This document shows, in pieces, positions 1-10,646 of a stretch of 64,000 nt of DNA. The translations under genes and the position numbers were made by a program. Below the pieces are notes generated by a model. It ran no database searches, was not told the DNA's origin, and saw only the letters and a list, made by a program, of their open reading frames with translations. The stretch is from NCBI GenBank assembly GCA_002914805.1, contig JXTB01000247.1, positions 357,436 through 421,435 of the forward strand. The letters are read 5' to 3'. Source of the stretch: Parasponia andersonii (lineage: Eukaryota > Streptophyta > Magnoliopsida > Rosales > Cannabaceae). Position 1 is the first letter of the stretch, and every line of letters begins with the position of its first letter.

Positions 1-1971
1 GCTTTGAACTCTTCGATGGCTTTGTGAACTGCCTCGGTGGTCGCTTCTCTAATACGGTCCGGATACTCAGAAACGACCTTCTCGAGCTCTTTGACTTTCT
101 CCTCGAGATTTTCCTTGGCGAGTTTCTCCTTGTTTAGGTCCTCGAGCATCTGCTGCTTCTCTGAGTGGAAGTTCGCTCTCTCCTCCTCCCAAGCCTTTTC
201 TGAGTTCTCGAATGCTTGAGTTATTTCATCGACTTTCTCAGATTTCTCTAAGCATTCGAGAACTGGATCGTGCATCAGGACAGCAGCAGTCGCAGTCTAA
301 AAAAAAAATATATGTAAATCTCCAAGTTAACATCAAAAGAGTATTTGTGAAGAGAAGATTGAGAAGCTTACATTCGCCAGCATCCTCATCGCAGATCCGA
401 AAGCGACCTTGGCAGAACGTCGCTTCATTTGCTCCCAACCCTCTTCAGACGTGAAGCGGTCGATAAAGGCTGCGCTCATACCAGCCTTCTCTGGTAGTTG
501 GTTAAGGAGTGCAAAGAGCTCGTCGTCTTTATCTGCCAAGTTCGGTTCCGAAGAAGTGGCAGCCTCAGTAGGGGGTTCGGGAGTGCTCGCTGGCTGAGAT
601 GGTTGTGGAGGGGGCGAGCTCGCTGGGACGTCCTCGAAGGCGACTTTTCTCTTCTTCGAGCAGTCGACCTTCTCCTTCCCTTTCGATGGCGGAGTACTCT
701 CGGGTGTTTTGTTTTTTGTCATTGACCCGAGAGTTGATGGAGGTGCTCGCAGACCGCTACCAATGACCATCTCTGTACAGAATATGTTAGTGAGCGAGGA
801 AAGAAACATAATATAAAATTAGAATGAGAATGAGCGTGTGATTACCTTCTTCTTGTGGAGCTGGTTGAGGAGCTGGTGGTGACAGTCTCTGGAGATGAAG
901 GCTCTGAGCATGGAGGTGTGGCCAGTGCCTTTCTTTTTCTGATCCTGGAGGACGAGGCACCTAAGTCTGTCCTCTTTCTTGGCTTCTTCTTCGAGCTCGA
1001 TGGCCTGGAAGAGAGAATTGGGGGGTCTGGGAATGCGGCACCCCTCGGAATCAGACCGCAAGCGACCAGGTTCTTCGTTGTGCCTAGTACCTTCTAGTTA
1101 AATTCTTCAACTGGAAGGTCGTTGATCTTATATACTCTTGCGAGCTGATCCCTGGAGAGTCCGGGTCGATCCCTATTATCTGCGATGACATTGGAATACG
1201 ATCAGTATAAGAATAAATATATAAACAAGGCAATAAATTGGAAGACTACCAACCGGAATTTTGAAAGAAACCGTTAGCTGCATAGTCAAAATGGAAAAAT
1301 GGATTTTTCCATTTTCCCATGTTATTGCGAACCCCATAGATCGTTTTTATTGCTTGATTCGACCATTTGCTCGCATAGAAGAAGCCGAGATCTGATGGAT
1401 TTGACTTTACTTGGTAGAACCAAGCAAATTTTTCAGGAGAAGGGGTTTCTAAACCTAGTTTATGGTACAGAATATACAAACCTACCATATATCTATAAGT
1501 ATTAGGGGTCAATTGAAAAGTGACAACCCCATAGTAATCGATGATTGATTTTATATACGGATGGAGTGAGAGATGCACACCGCATTTGAGGACTACCTCA
1601 GAAAAGGAAGCGAGTCCATGAGGGGGTGTGTGTGGTCGGTTGAATTCCATTGGTAGACGAAGGGGGATGGCGATCTTGTAGCTGCTCGCAATTTTTCTGA
1701 GTTTGTTCGATGTCCAGATCGTCCGGACGTTGGTACATGACCAGTTCCCCTCTATGTACTGGTAGCCAGATGAAAATGCAGGGATATCTCTTATGTGTCT
1801 GGGCCATTGATCTTGGGGAAGATCGCCTATTCGAGGACTACTCTGTCTTGCCCCTATTATTTCTATCTCAGGTTCCGGCTCGAGATAATCCTCGAGGTTA
1901 ATGGAGCTAACACTCGAGTTAGATTCTCCAGAAAAAGCATTTCCTTCCCTAAATTCCTCACTACTAGACAT
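1..1971 (-). pseudogene. Antisense spliced ORF of a Tat-type gypsy element (gag-like, coiled-coil C-terminus)
   Basis: Four exons can be read on the minus strand: 1971-1254, 1179-846, 772-372 and 296-1, running off the left edge. Exon 1 (from MSSSEEF) has the conserved block seen in many plant 'putative gypsy type transposon' (Transposase_28-like) proteins, for example FYQVKSNPSDLGFFYASKW. The exon 1-2 junction (donor CCG|GTTGGT, acceptor GCAG|ATAAT) and the exon 3-4 junction (AAT|GTAAGC, TTTAG|ACTGC) keep phase. Exon 3 is low-complexity Pro/Ser-rich; exon 4 is a Glu/Lys-rich coiled coil. The copy is damaged: exon 2 has an in-frame TAG, and exons 2 and 3 do not join in frame with the splice sites I can see. 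The adjacent LTR points the other way (+), so the ORF is antisense to its element, as known for additional ORFs of Grande/Tat retrotransposons. It is not a host gene. Confidence 0.7.
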
Positions 1972-2086
1972 CTGAAAAGAAATACGCAGGGATTCAGATA
2001 TCGAAGATTTCCACTATACTAGCATTCTGGGTATTCATCCTAAAAATTGTACTAAACAAGCAAGCTCATTCTTAAATGGTCTACAG

Positions 2087-2155
2087 GTTCATCAGAAAGT
2101 GTTCGAGCAGTTCATCAGAAAGTATTCGAGCAGTTCATCAGTAAATGAACGAGCT
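2087..2155. repeat. 23-bp direct repeat, three copies
   Basis: The motif GTTCATCAGAAAGTGTTCGA recurs at 2087 and 2110 and, more diverged, at 2133, a 23-bp period. It lies just upstream (in minus orientation) of the antisense ORF start and is part of the same retroelement. Confidence 0.75.
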
Positions 2156-2865
2156 GTTCATTAAGAATAAAATAAGGTATCAGACCCTAGAAATTCTTTT
2201 CATAGGTTCATTTCTAATTGATATCTAGTAATTCTATCCGACGGACTAAAAAAGGGGGTGTAAAAAAAAAAAAAATCTCGTTTCACTTCGGTGAAATGAG
2301 TTTATTCCCAAAGATTGAAGTTATTTTTAAGAATAGAAGAAATAAACTGACCTTTCTTTAGAAGTGGAAGATTTGAGACGATTCGAAACTTCGTCGGAGA
2401 AGAAGCGGCGATTTGAGCGAGTTGAGAGATAAAACGGCGCTAGGATTCTTTGGGATTTTTGATATTTTCTGAGAAAGAAACAGTAAAATGAAACAGGATG
2501 GGATGGATTCTGATATTTATAATCCAGGTACCGTTAAATCACAGCCGTAGATCAGAGAGTTTGAATTTTAAATCTGAAGGCCGAAGATTGCGCGGGATTT
2601 GATTCTATCCGAAAAGTCGGAATTGTTTAAAATTTGAAAAGATTTGAAGCGACGGTTGATATCATTAGGCTTCTTCGAATTCTGCTCTCTCAGAAAAGGC
2701 TACATGTGTTCCGTTCTGACAGAAAAAAGATACGCGTGATCTTGAGAGATGGGATTTGAAATCTGGCGACTCTTCGACTATTCAGACCTCAAGTTTAGGT
2801 CATGACATCACATGTTTAAGGTCGCACGGTAATTGGAAGCTCCATTTCATCCTAAAGAACTAATG

Positions 2866-2880
2866 GAGCTGGGGGGCAAT
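2866..2880 (+). other. Polypurine tract of the left-edge gypsy element
   Basis: A purine-rich stretch (GGAGCTGGGGGGCAAT) directly precedes the LTR start TGTTGTGCGG. This position and composition fit a plus-strand priming site and fix the element's orientation as +, opposite to its ORF. Confidence 0.65.
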
Positions 2881-3553
2881 TGTTGTGCGGTCTAAAATCC
2901 TAAGGTCGCATAAGGGTTATATGCGACCTCCTCCGTGATGGTTATATGCGACCTCTTCCACAGGTTTTGTGCGACCTTTTCCGTGCAGTCTCTTTTGTAT
3001 AAGTATATGCCTTGTCGAACAGGAAACCTACAAGGAGAGGGAAACAAGTAAATGCTATGAAGTAAACCTACAAGGAGAGGGAAATAAGTAAATGCTATGA
3101 AGGAAACCTACAAGGAAAAGGAAACAGAAGTCTCCTATTTGTGATCAACTAGTTATCCGTTTTGAATGGTTATCCAATTACGTTACCCAATTGTATAGTT
3201 ACCCGTTTATACAATTAGGATCCTAGGGATATAGGGTTATCTTTACCTATATAAAGGGGACTCAATGTTCCGAAGAAAGCAAGTTTGGAGTATTCCAATT
3301 ACTCTTCAGTTTTTCCAATCTACAGAGGAGACGTTGTAACCTTGAGTGTTTATAATTCTTCACAAAATAGTAGAAAAATAGTGGACATAGGCTCATCTTT
3401 TTCGGGGTTGAACCACTATAAAATCATCTCTCCATATTTTCTTTGATTATTAATTCAATTCACACAAGCCACATCTCTTGATTTTTTCAAAATTTATTGT
3501 TGATAAAACCTCCATAAACATAAACGAAGCCCTAGAATTTGAAATCGATGACA
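2881..3553 (+). mobile_element. 3' LTR of the left-edge Tat-type gypsy element
   Basis: The LTR begins with TGTTG right after the polypurine tract. It holds a TATA box (CTATATAAAGGGG near 3238) and, further on, GGGGTTGAACCACTATAAA, a type of sequence often seen near plant LTR ends. The right boundary is uncertain: I place it at a CA near 3553, but it could be up to about 70 bp earlier. The partner LTR lies outside the window, so the target duplication cannot be tested. Inside are three repeats of a TTATATGCGACCTC-like motif (2915-2985) and a 40-bp tandem repeat. Confidence 0.6.
3022..3125. repeat. 40-bp tandem repeat inside the LTR
   Basis: The unit starting GGAAACCTACAAGGAGAGGG occurs at 3022, 3062 and (partial) 3102, with only a few base changes. 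It sits in U3 upstream of the TATA box, where tandem repeats in LTRs often act as transcriptional modules; that role is inference. Confidence 0.85.
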
Positions 3554-4055
3554 ATGGGAATAGATATCAAGACCATAAACTCAGAGTCGATTTCGTGTAC
3601 TGACCTGACGATCTTAGGTCGCTTAGGGGCACCGTTCCGCCATTATCGGAGATCATTTCTCTTGTACTCTTACTTAACGAGCAGGACACCACCAGAGCCA
3701 GAGATGGTTGATCGAGGTCTGAGAAGTGAAACTATGGTAAATATGTAAATAAAGTGTCAAATACAGTAAATAATTCATTTTTAATACTTAATTAGGGGAA
3801 AAAAGGGCGGGAAAAAAAAAAAAAATCTGTTAATAGACAATCAAATAAAATATATGTATGGGTGAATTTGGTCCACACAGGGCGCCAAGTTTCCAACTCC
3901 TTCTGTCCTCTTTCTCCATATCAAAATGCTCGACCAACAAAGGCCAAGTCCCACTTGGCTAAGATTAAAATATCTAAAGCTAAAAACTATCTCCAACTTC
4001 AGTGGACTTAAAATAAAGCTAAAAGCTTTAACTCGTTATCTCACTTCACTTCTGC
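3554..4055. other. Intergenic: LTR end to sigma-factor start
   Basis: AT-rich sequence with two short A runs and no convincing ORF. Near 3866-3886 the minus strand reads TTGGCGCCCTGTGTGG, resembling a gypsy primer-binding site, with no LTR beside it that I can recognise. The sigma-factor promoter must lie here, but I see no clear TATA box. Confidence 0.5.
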
Positions 4056-6353
4056 ATGGCTATAGCCACAAGCTTGTGTTCTTCACCAAACCACTCTCCA
4101 AACCTTTCCACACTCTCACTCCCAACCATAACTCCTCCTCCCCCCTCCAAATTTGGTGTGAATTTGGTCTCAAATGACGCATCGATCATTACCGCCGCCG
4201 CCGAGGCGGTGGCGCTAGCACGTGAGGCGGCAAAGGCAGCAAGAGATGCCGTGACTGAGGTGGCTGGTGTTGGCGAGGTTTGGAGTTGGAGGGGGAATGA
4301 GAGTGATAATGGATTGGTTATGAGGAGAAAGAAGAAGGGGGGGAAAATGTTGGAGCTTTTGGATATGGAAGAGAAAAGGAATGTTGATAATTTGAGATAT
4401 TTCTCAACTGGGTCTGTGCATAATGAGTTCTTGAGCCCAAGAGAAGAGGCAGAGTGCTGTTTCATCCTCAGGGTACCTTTTTATTCTCTTTTTTTTTTTT
4501 CAAGTATTATTATAATTTTGTAATTGGAATTTTAGTTGGCTCTTTTAACATGTAAATATTGATTTTGTACAATTAATCAGAATCAATATAATTAAAATTT
4601 GGTCTATTAGTTATACATGGAGAACCAAATTCGGCAGAATTATGTGTCTAAAATGTTGATTATACTAAAATCTGATGTCTAATCTCAAGGTATTTTCCTT
4701 TAGTTGTTGGCAAATTGGCAATTTTAGTAATTAGCTTGTTTGATAGACAGGGTTGGATTTTTCATGCCTTTAATATGATAGAAAGTTTTATTTGTTAGTT
4801 GTGCTAACACAAAGTTTTATTTGTTAGTTGTGCTAACACAACCCACTTTGGCTGAATCATTTGCCCAAATGTTGATTATAACAAAACCCGCTGGTCTAAA
4901 TTACATGATTTGTTTTCAGTTGCTACAGTAGTGTTAGAATTTCAATCCAATGTGTAATTACAACATAATTCCAGATTTGGTTATTAGCAAGATTAAGCTT
5001 AGCTTCTTGTTAAATTGCATTTTAACAGGAGGGAGCAAAACTAGAAGCAGCTAGAGTTAGACTGAAAAATTATAAACAGCGTGAACCAACCTCAAAGGAG
5101 ATGGCCAGGGCCATGGGGATGGAGATTAGGAGCATAGATAAGATATTATGTAATAAGAGAGAATCACAAGATAGGATCTCTCGGAACTATCGCAGACTGG
5201 TTTCTTCAATTGCTGCTGGTTATCAAGGCAGAGGATTAAGCTTTCAAGACCTTGTTCAGGTTATTTTCATACTTGATTCCTAACTATTGGTCTCATTAAT
5301 GTGCTAGTGAAATAATTTTCATGTACCAGGAAGGTAGCATTGGACTTCTAAGAGGGGCTCATAAATTTGATCCACATAGAGGATACAAGTTATCAACCTA
5401 TGTCTACTGGTGGATTAGACAAGCTATCATTAGAGCCATAGAAAACAAATCTAGAATGGTCAGATTACCGGTGAGGCACCATGTCATTTAAACTCTATTC
5501 TTCCCCTATTTCAAATGTTGGCTTTCCCATTACATGCTTTACTTTTAGTCACGATACTAAAATCACAATTTTTTTAGTTGGTTGCTCACTATGACATGAA
5601 AGCATAAATTTGTTCCGTAAAAATAATGGTTATTTTACAGTCTAATGCTAGTTTTGCGCTTTGGTTAGCTGGCAACTGGTGAATGCATGGTTAGCTTGTC
5701 TTATGCAGGGCAACAAGTGTGCTATGGTAGCAAAAGTGGTAGAAGCTAACAATGTCTTAAGCAGAAGATTAAGGCGGCTGCCTACTTATGATGAAATTGC
5801 GGAAGTGTTAAATGTGGATGTTTCATCAGTAAGATTAGTTTCCCAAAGGAACCGGCCTCCGATTTCATTGGACCGAGCAGTAACTGATCAAGGTTGCATG
5901 ACGTTGCAGGTTGTAAAAAAGCTTACTTATACTTATCACTTAGGAGATGAAATAGTCAAACATAGTTAGAAGAAAGCTCATTGCCAATGCTTTTATCATG
6001 CATTTCCTATGTTCCAATATTTAGAAGAACAGATGTTCATACCAACATTTATGTCAATATGAATTATGTAGGAGATCATAACAGGGCCAGATGAAACGAT
6101 GCCGGAGAAGATGCTTAAGAGGCAGCTAATGAAGCATGAATTGGAGAAACTTCTCAAGACAGAAGTGAGTGATAGAGAAGCTCAAGTTTTGAGATTACAC
6201 TTTGGGCTAAATGGAGAGTTTCCCAAGTCCTTTGAGGAGATAGGGAGAGTGTTAAAGCTTTCAAGAGAGAGGGTCAGACAGATTAATGGAATTGCCTTTT
6301 CAAAATTACAGAAGACAAGCATTGTAAACCACCTAAGATTGTACATTGAATAA
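4056..6353 (+). CDS. SIG4: Plastid RNA polymerase sigma factor, SIG4/sigD-like
   Basis: Nuclear gene for a sigma-70 type factor that directs the bacterial-type plastid RNA polymerase (PEP) to its promoters. There are five exons, all in phase 0: 4056-4472, 5029-5259, 5330-5470, 5709-5909 and 6072-6353, all GT-AG, giving 423 aa. Residues 1 to about 60 are Ser/Thr/Pro-rich with few acidic residues, as in chloroplast transit peptides. Region 2 spans exons 2-3: QGRGLSFQDLVQEGSIGLL (core binding) and the -10-reading STYVYWWIRQAI near residues 238-249. Exon 4 is region 3. Exon 5 carries the region 4.2 helix-turn-helix FEEIGRVLKLSRERVRQI (residues 384-401). The length is close to Arabidopsis SIG4 and shorter than SIG1, 2, 3, 5 and 6, which is why I choose SIG4; in Arabidopsis SIG4 is linked to ndhF transcription. 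The sigma family is certain, the subclass inferred. Codon, frame and splice sites look intact. Confidence 0.85.
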
Positions 6354-7660
6354 TGAATAGGTTTTACATCTCATTATTGATGACTTAATTATAAGAAGAA
6401 AGGGAAAGGAGTACATAGAATACATGAATAAAAAATGTCACTTGCTTTATCCTCAGTTATTTCAATTAGGCTGTGGCCTAAGAGGAAAAACATGGGAAAG
6501 TTTTTCCAGGATAACACCTTATAAATAAAAAAGAACAAAATTAGAGAATATCATTTTCTTTTTTGGGATTCAATATTAGAATATCAATAATTATATATTA
6601 TTATGTTGATTAACTTGATTTTTTTTATTTTATTGAGTTTTCATGACTATGTTTTAAAGATGTGATATATGGTCGGAAACGATGTTGTTTTTCTATATTG
6701 TTTTGTTATATGTTGTCTTTTGGATTTTGTTTGTTATTAATTTTTTTAAAAAAAATTTGTAAGCTTTTCTGGTCTGCTGTCGTTTAAAGTTCTTTCAATG
6801 TTTTCTAAGTTCATTACCTCCATAAAAAGCCATTTTTCCAAAGCATTCGTGATTTTTCTTTTTTTCTTTTTTTTTTTTTCCCCCTGAGACTGTTGTTGGC
6901 TTTGAATACAGAGTCGTTCAAAAAATAAACAAAAAAGTCCGAAGATTCACTTTAGAATATCTGGTCGTTCTTAAGTGCTATCGTTTGTAAGTTATTGTCT
7001 TTCCAGCTTAGTGTTGTTCTTCACTTTATTCTGGCTTCTCAACAAAACATCGCCGTTAGGGGATTTTATCCTTTGTTAAAGATATTGTCATTGTCATTTT
7101 TGTAGTTTTTGTAGTTCATTTCAGACGCTGTCGTCTTAAAAAATATCATCTTTTTATTTTGTTATTGCCTTTTGGCTTTTTCCCTTCAAGATTTTCTCGT
7201 TTCTTATTATATTGCCCCTAATCCCATCGTTATCTTAAATTACTGTCGTTCTCAACTTCTTAAGTGTGTGCCATTATTATCTTGTCGTTTCCGAGTTTAT
7301 TCCACTTTGGCCCAAAATCCGGCCGTTTAATTAATTTTTATTGTCAAGAAACATTTTCATTTTATTTTCGTTTCACGTACCATGTCGTTTAAGTTCCCAC
7401 GGCCTTTATAGCTTGTTATATAGTTCTTTGATGCTGTTGTCATTAAACGTCGTCGTTTATCATTTATTGCTGTTTGGTTTCTTCCCCTACCCATCTCCGG
7501 TCTCCCTACGCGGCCACCACGGCTCCCCCGCAAGTTGAGCAAACTTCTATTAGTAGAGTCGCCTTTGGTGTTGTCTGGTTAAATGTAGACCTATGTGAGT
7601 TCACGTGTTCTCCTCAAAGTATGGAAAGTTGTACTAAAAATTGCAAACTTTACCCACCCA
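6354..7660. other. Intergenic, T-rich, with a recurrent GTCGTTT motif
   Basis: No gene is supported. A possible polyadenylation signal for the sigma gene (AATAAA, near 6427) lies at the start. From about 6780 to 7460 a GTCGTTT(A/C)AAG-like word recurs roughly a dozen times at irregular spacing. The short ORFs here have no recognisable domain. Confidence 0.5.
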
Positions 7661-7732
7661 GCGTTTGTAGTCCAACGGTTAGGATAATTGCCTTCCAAGC
7701 AATAGACCCGGGTTCGACTCCCGGCAAACGCA
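7661..7732 (+). tRNA. tRNA-Gly (anticodon UCC)
   Basis: A complete cloverleaf can be folded. The acceptor stem pairs GCGTTTG (7661-7667) with CAAACGC (7725-7731), with discriminator A at 7732. The anticodon loop CTTCCAA carries TCC between an ATTGC/GCAAT stem. The T arm holds GGTTCGACTCC, matching the internal B box, and the D arm GTCCAACGGTTAGGAT matches the A box. There is no intron. A TTTT run about 8 bases downstream is a plausible Pol III terminator, and CAA triplets lie just upstream, as is common for plant tRNA genes. The CCA end is not encoded, as expected for a nuclear gene. Confidence 0.96.
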
Positions 7733-7870
7733 AGTTTCTGTTTTATTCTCAAGAAAATTCTAACTCAATATAGCTTGGCTCTCTAATGTTTAAAAGTAAT
7801 ATTAATTACATTTTTTAAAACGTTGCTATTGTATATATACATTAAAATGCTTAGTCTGAATATATAATTC

Positions 7871-10210
7871 TTAGTCTGACTCTCCCTTGTGAAGATTGTG
7901 GAGGATGTACAAAGAAGCAGATGATAAAAAGATACAAATAGAATAACTGAGTAGATCCATGCCAGTAGTTATTTGCACCATCTTGCTTCTCTCAAACATC
8001 TTAACTAGAAGAATCATTACTATAACATGTCCCACTTTTGTTTTCAGCTCATCCAGTGAGCTAATCTTCATCCATTTAGGCCTCTCCTGAAACACACACA
8101 CAAAAATAAATAAATGGGCAATTCAGGTTGGATTTCTCTCATTTTTAAGGAAATGACATATCTCCTTTTACTTACAATATGTACAAAAGAAGTGTCCAAT
8201 CATGCAAATGTTGAATACTAAGAAACAAAATCGATGGCAAGAGTGTTAAGTAGAAATAGTCAAGTTACAAAAGAATAGAAGTTACCTTCAACGCACATTC
8301 AAACAGAGAACACTCAGAAATGTCCAATCATGCAAATGTTTAATATTACGAGGAAACAAAATCGATGGAAAGGGTATTAAGTAGAAATAGTCAAGATACA
8401 GAGGAATGGAAGTCACCTTCAACGCGAACATTCCAAACAGGGAAGAACCCTTGAGTGCACGATCAACATTTGCTGGCACATCCGGAGGCACATTACTGAT
8501 AAACAATCCGTATAATCCCATGCCAAAAATTAACATGACAGTCCCAGCAAGATAAACATCTGCATCCGATAGATTTGATTGATGTATATCAATTTTCATT
8601 AGCAAAATGAGCCTATAATAAGAAAATTACACATGAAACTCCTAGTTGCACTGCTAAGAAGTCAAAAATTGGTCAAAACACTAAAGACAGAGATAACGTT
8701 TCTACTTATACACAAGCCTGACCCTTACCAGAAGAGGAGGTAAGTAGTTACTACATTAATGCATCTTCTTTGAGAGACAAAATAACATAGATTGGGTTCT
8801 CAACAAAGGAAATCTTGGAAATTACCAATTGCTTCAACTAGTCGCAAAACCATCTGTCCAGTGTGAATGCCTTTAACACAGCTACTCCAGTAAACTTTAT
8901 ATGCATCAACAATATAATTGCAACCCTGCAAAGATTGAATATAGTCTGAATATGCAAACACTATATACATCTATAAGTTGTGAAAGGTTATTGATAATCA
9001 TATATACTTTATCAACTACACTTTTATCCATTTTGACGACATTTTATTTTGATAAATTTGATTCATTTAAACATTCGAATGTTTAAAAGAAAAGCTAAAC
9101 CTATAAGAAGTATACAAGTAAATGCAATGGTCAATGGTCTGTCAAAATAATTTTGTATAATCAAGGAGAAATTACATTGAGAAAGCACAAGAGGGAACCA
9201 GCCAATGAACCTCCAACAGCCAATAGTGCCAAAAACCGGAAGTCAAAAATCACCTGCTCAACAACAAGAAGTAAGGAATGCTTTTAAGACAATTCATAAT
9301 CCATACATATACATACGAATACGATACTAGAAATTTGAAAAGATAAGCAAAATTTTCTATAACATGAATCCCTAAAGCCTGGTTCGGAAATGTATGAAAT
9401 TTCAGTATCTTCTTCATAAACAATTGCAATATCTTTGTACCGACAATAGTAATGATAACTATATTTTTTTCCAGTACTGCATTTTTGACATTCATTTAAA
9501 AACAATAAACAATACACTTTCCTAGCTGGTTTGCCTTTTCAATCATACTTTACTTCGATCATGCTAATACATTCCAAAGCTTGAAACTTTACATTTGTGC
9601 AAAATTGGATGAAGAGGTGGTAAGTGAGCATAAAAAATAAAATAAATAAATAAATAAAAAAGTTATAAATATGTAAAATTTTTCAAAACAAATATTATCA
9701 AATTTGCCTAACCCAGATATCAGAATTTCATGTAGTGTCTAACAATGAAGTTGTGTTCTTCATTTACTACATGTGGAAGCAACCCTTCAATAAAAATCCC
9801 CTAAAGAAATGAAAACTCAGATGAAAACAAAAAAAAAAACCCAGTAAATAAAATTTAGTGGGATTCAAATTGAACTATACCTTTTCAATCGAGGACTCGG
9901 TGGACCGGAAGAATCGGACAATCGGGTTGGCGTGAGAGTTGGCGAAAGCGTAATTGAAGCTCGTTTCCGGGCGTCTGGATGAGGAGTTAGGGGAAGCAGC
10001 AGAGGAGACATTGATGGAGTCAGCAATTGGGCTTGAGTTTGAGTTTGAGTTTGAGGAGGCCGATTTTGATTCAGGGGAAGAGGAAGGGCTCAGAGAAGCA
10101 TAAGTAGTTAAAAATTTAGCAGAGAAGCGCTTTGGGTTGTTGAAAGGACCACCATGGATTGGTACGGACATGGAGAGTGGTACGGTGGAGATGGAAGTGA
10201 AAAGAGCCAT
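7871..10210 (-). CDS. UPF0114 family chloroplast membrane protein
   Basis: Five minus-strand exons splice cleanly: 10210-9881, 9253-9176, 8925-8826, 8559-8417 and 8086-7871, giving 288 aa. All introns are GT-AG, and the phase-1 junction between exons 3 and 4 restores an Asp codon. The first 110 residues are Ser/Asn/Pro-rich and low-complexity, as for a plastid transit region (MALFTSIS start). The rest matches the UPF0114 (YqhA-like) family. Hydrophobic segments are FLALLAVGGSLAGSLLCFLN (exon 2), YLAGTVMLIFGMGLYGLFI (exon 4), and VGHVIVMILLV and YSICIFLSSASLYIL (exon 5), so about four membrane spans. The family's function is unknown; Arabidopsis relatives are annotated only as UPF0114 proteins. 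All exons are open, so the gene looks functional. Intron 4 holds a tandem copy of the exon 4-intron 4 boundary. Confidence 0.87.
8191..8442 (-). repeat. Tandem duplication across an exon/intron boundary
   Basis: Two diverged copies of about 120 bp lie at 8191-8306 and 8313-8442, sharing TGTCCAATCATGCAAATGTT and AAGTAGAAATAGTCAAG. The right copy contains the true end of exon 4 and its donor (GAAG|GTGACT); the left copy, wholly inside intron 4, has a decoy (GAAG|GTAACT). Confidence 0.8.
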
Positions 10211-10641
10211 TGGAAATGGGAGCTAGAACAGAGAAGATTTTTCCTTTTCCATTCGTTGAAGAAGTCAAGAGGAGAGGAGAAAAAAGTTTAAAAGATATTA
10301 ATGGGCATAAGGGTCTTTTTGCAATTGCCACTCATTGGCGGGTACCAGAAGCCGTATACAGAAGCAAATGGGAAATTACAATTATTTCTAGGTAGTTCAA
10401 ATTATTTTTTTAAAATTTTCTCTCTCAGAGTCTGTTGACCCTGACCCTTCGTCAATATAATCGCCAGGTGACGTGGCATACTTCTGTCCACGTAACTTCT
10501 CTTCTGACAGGGGGCGTTAATCCTTTTTATCACTCTTCCTCACTTACCTAAACTTATCTTGTTGAGGGCGGGAAATTGACACTGTTATCTGGGGGTACCG
10601 GTTTCACATATTTATAATGGATTTGGTATGCAACTTATGAT
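10211..10641. other. Upstream region of the UPF0114 gene
   Basis: No gene seen. It must hold the promoter of the minus-strand UPF0114 gene. It is bounded on the right by a solo LTR inserted about 430 bp from the start codon. Confidence 0.5.
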
Positions 10642-10646
10642 GGTAA

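Noticed and set aside
4046-4465. 139-codon open frame on minus opposite sigma-factor exon 1
   Set aside because: It is the complement of a real coding exon with a transit-peptide bias; no domain and no separate support.
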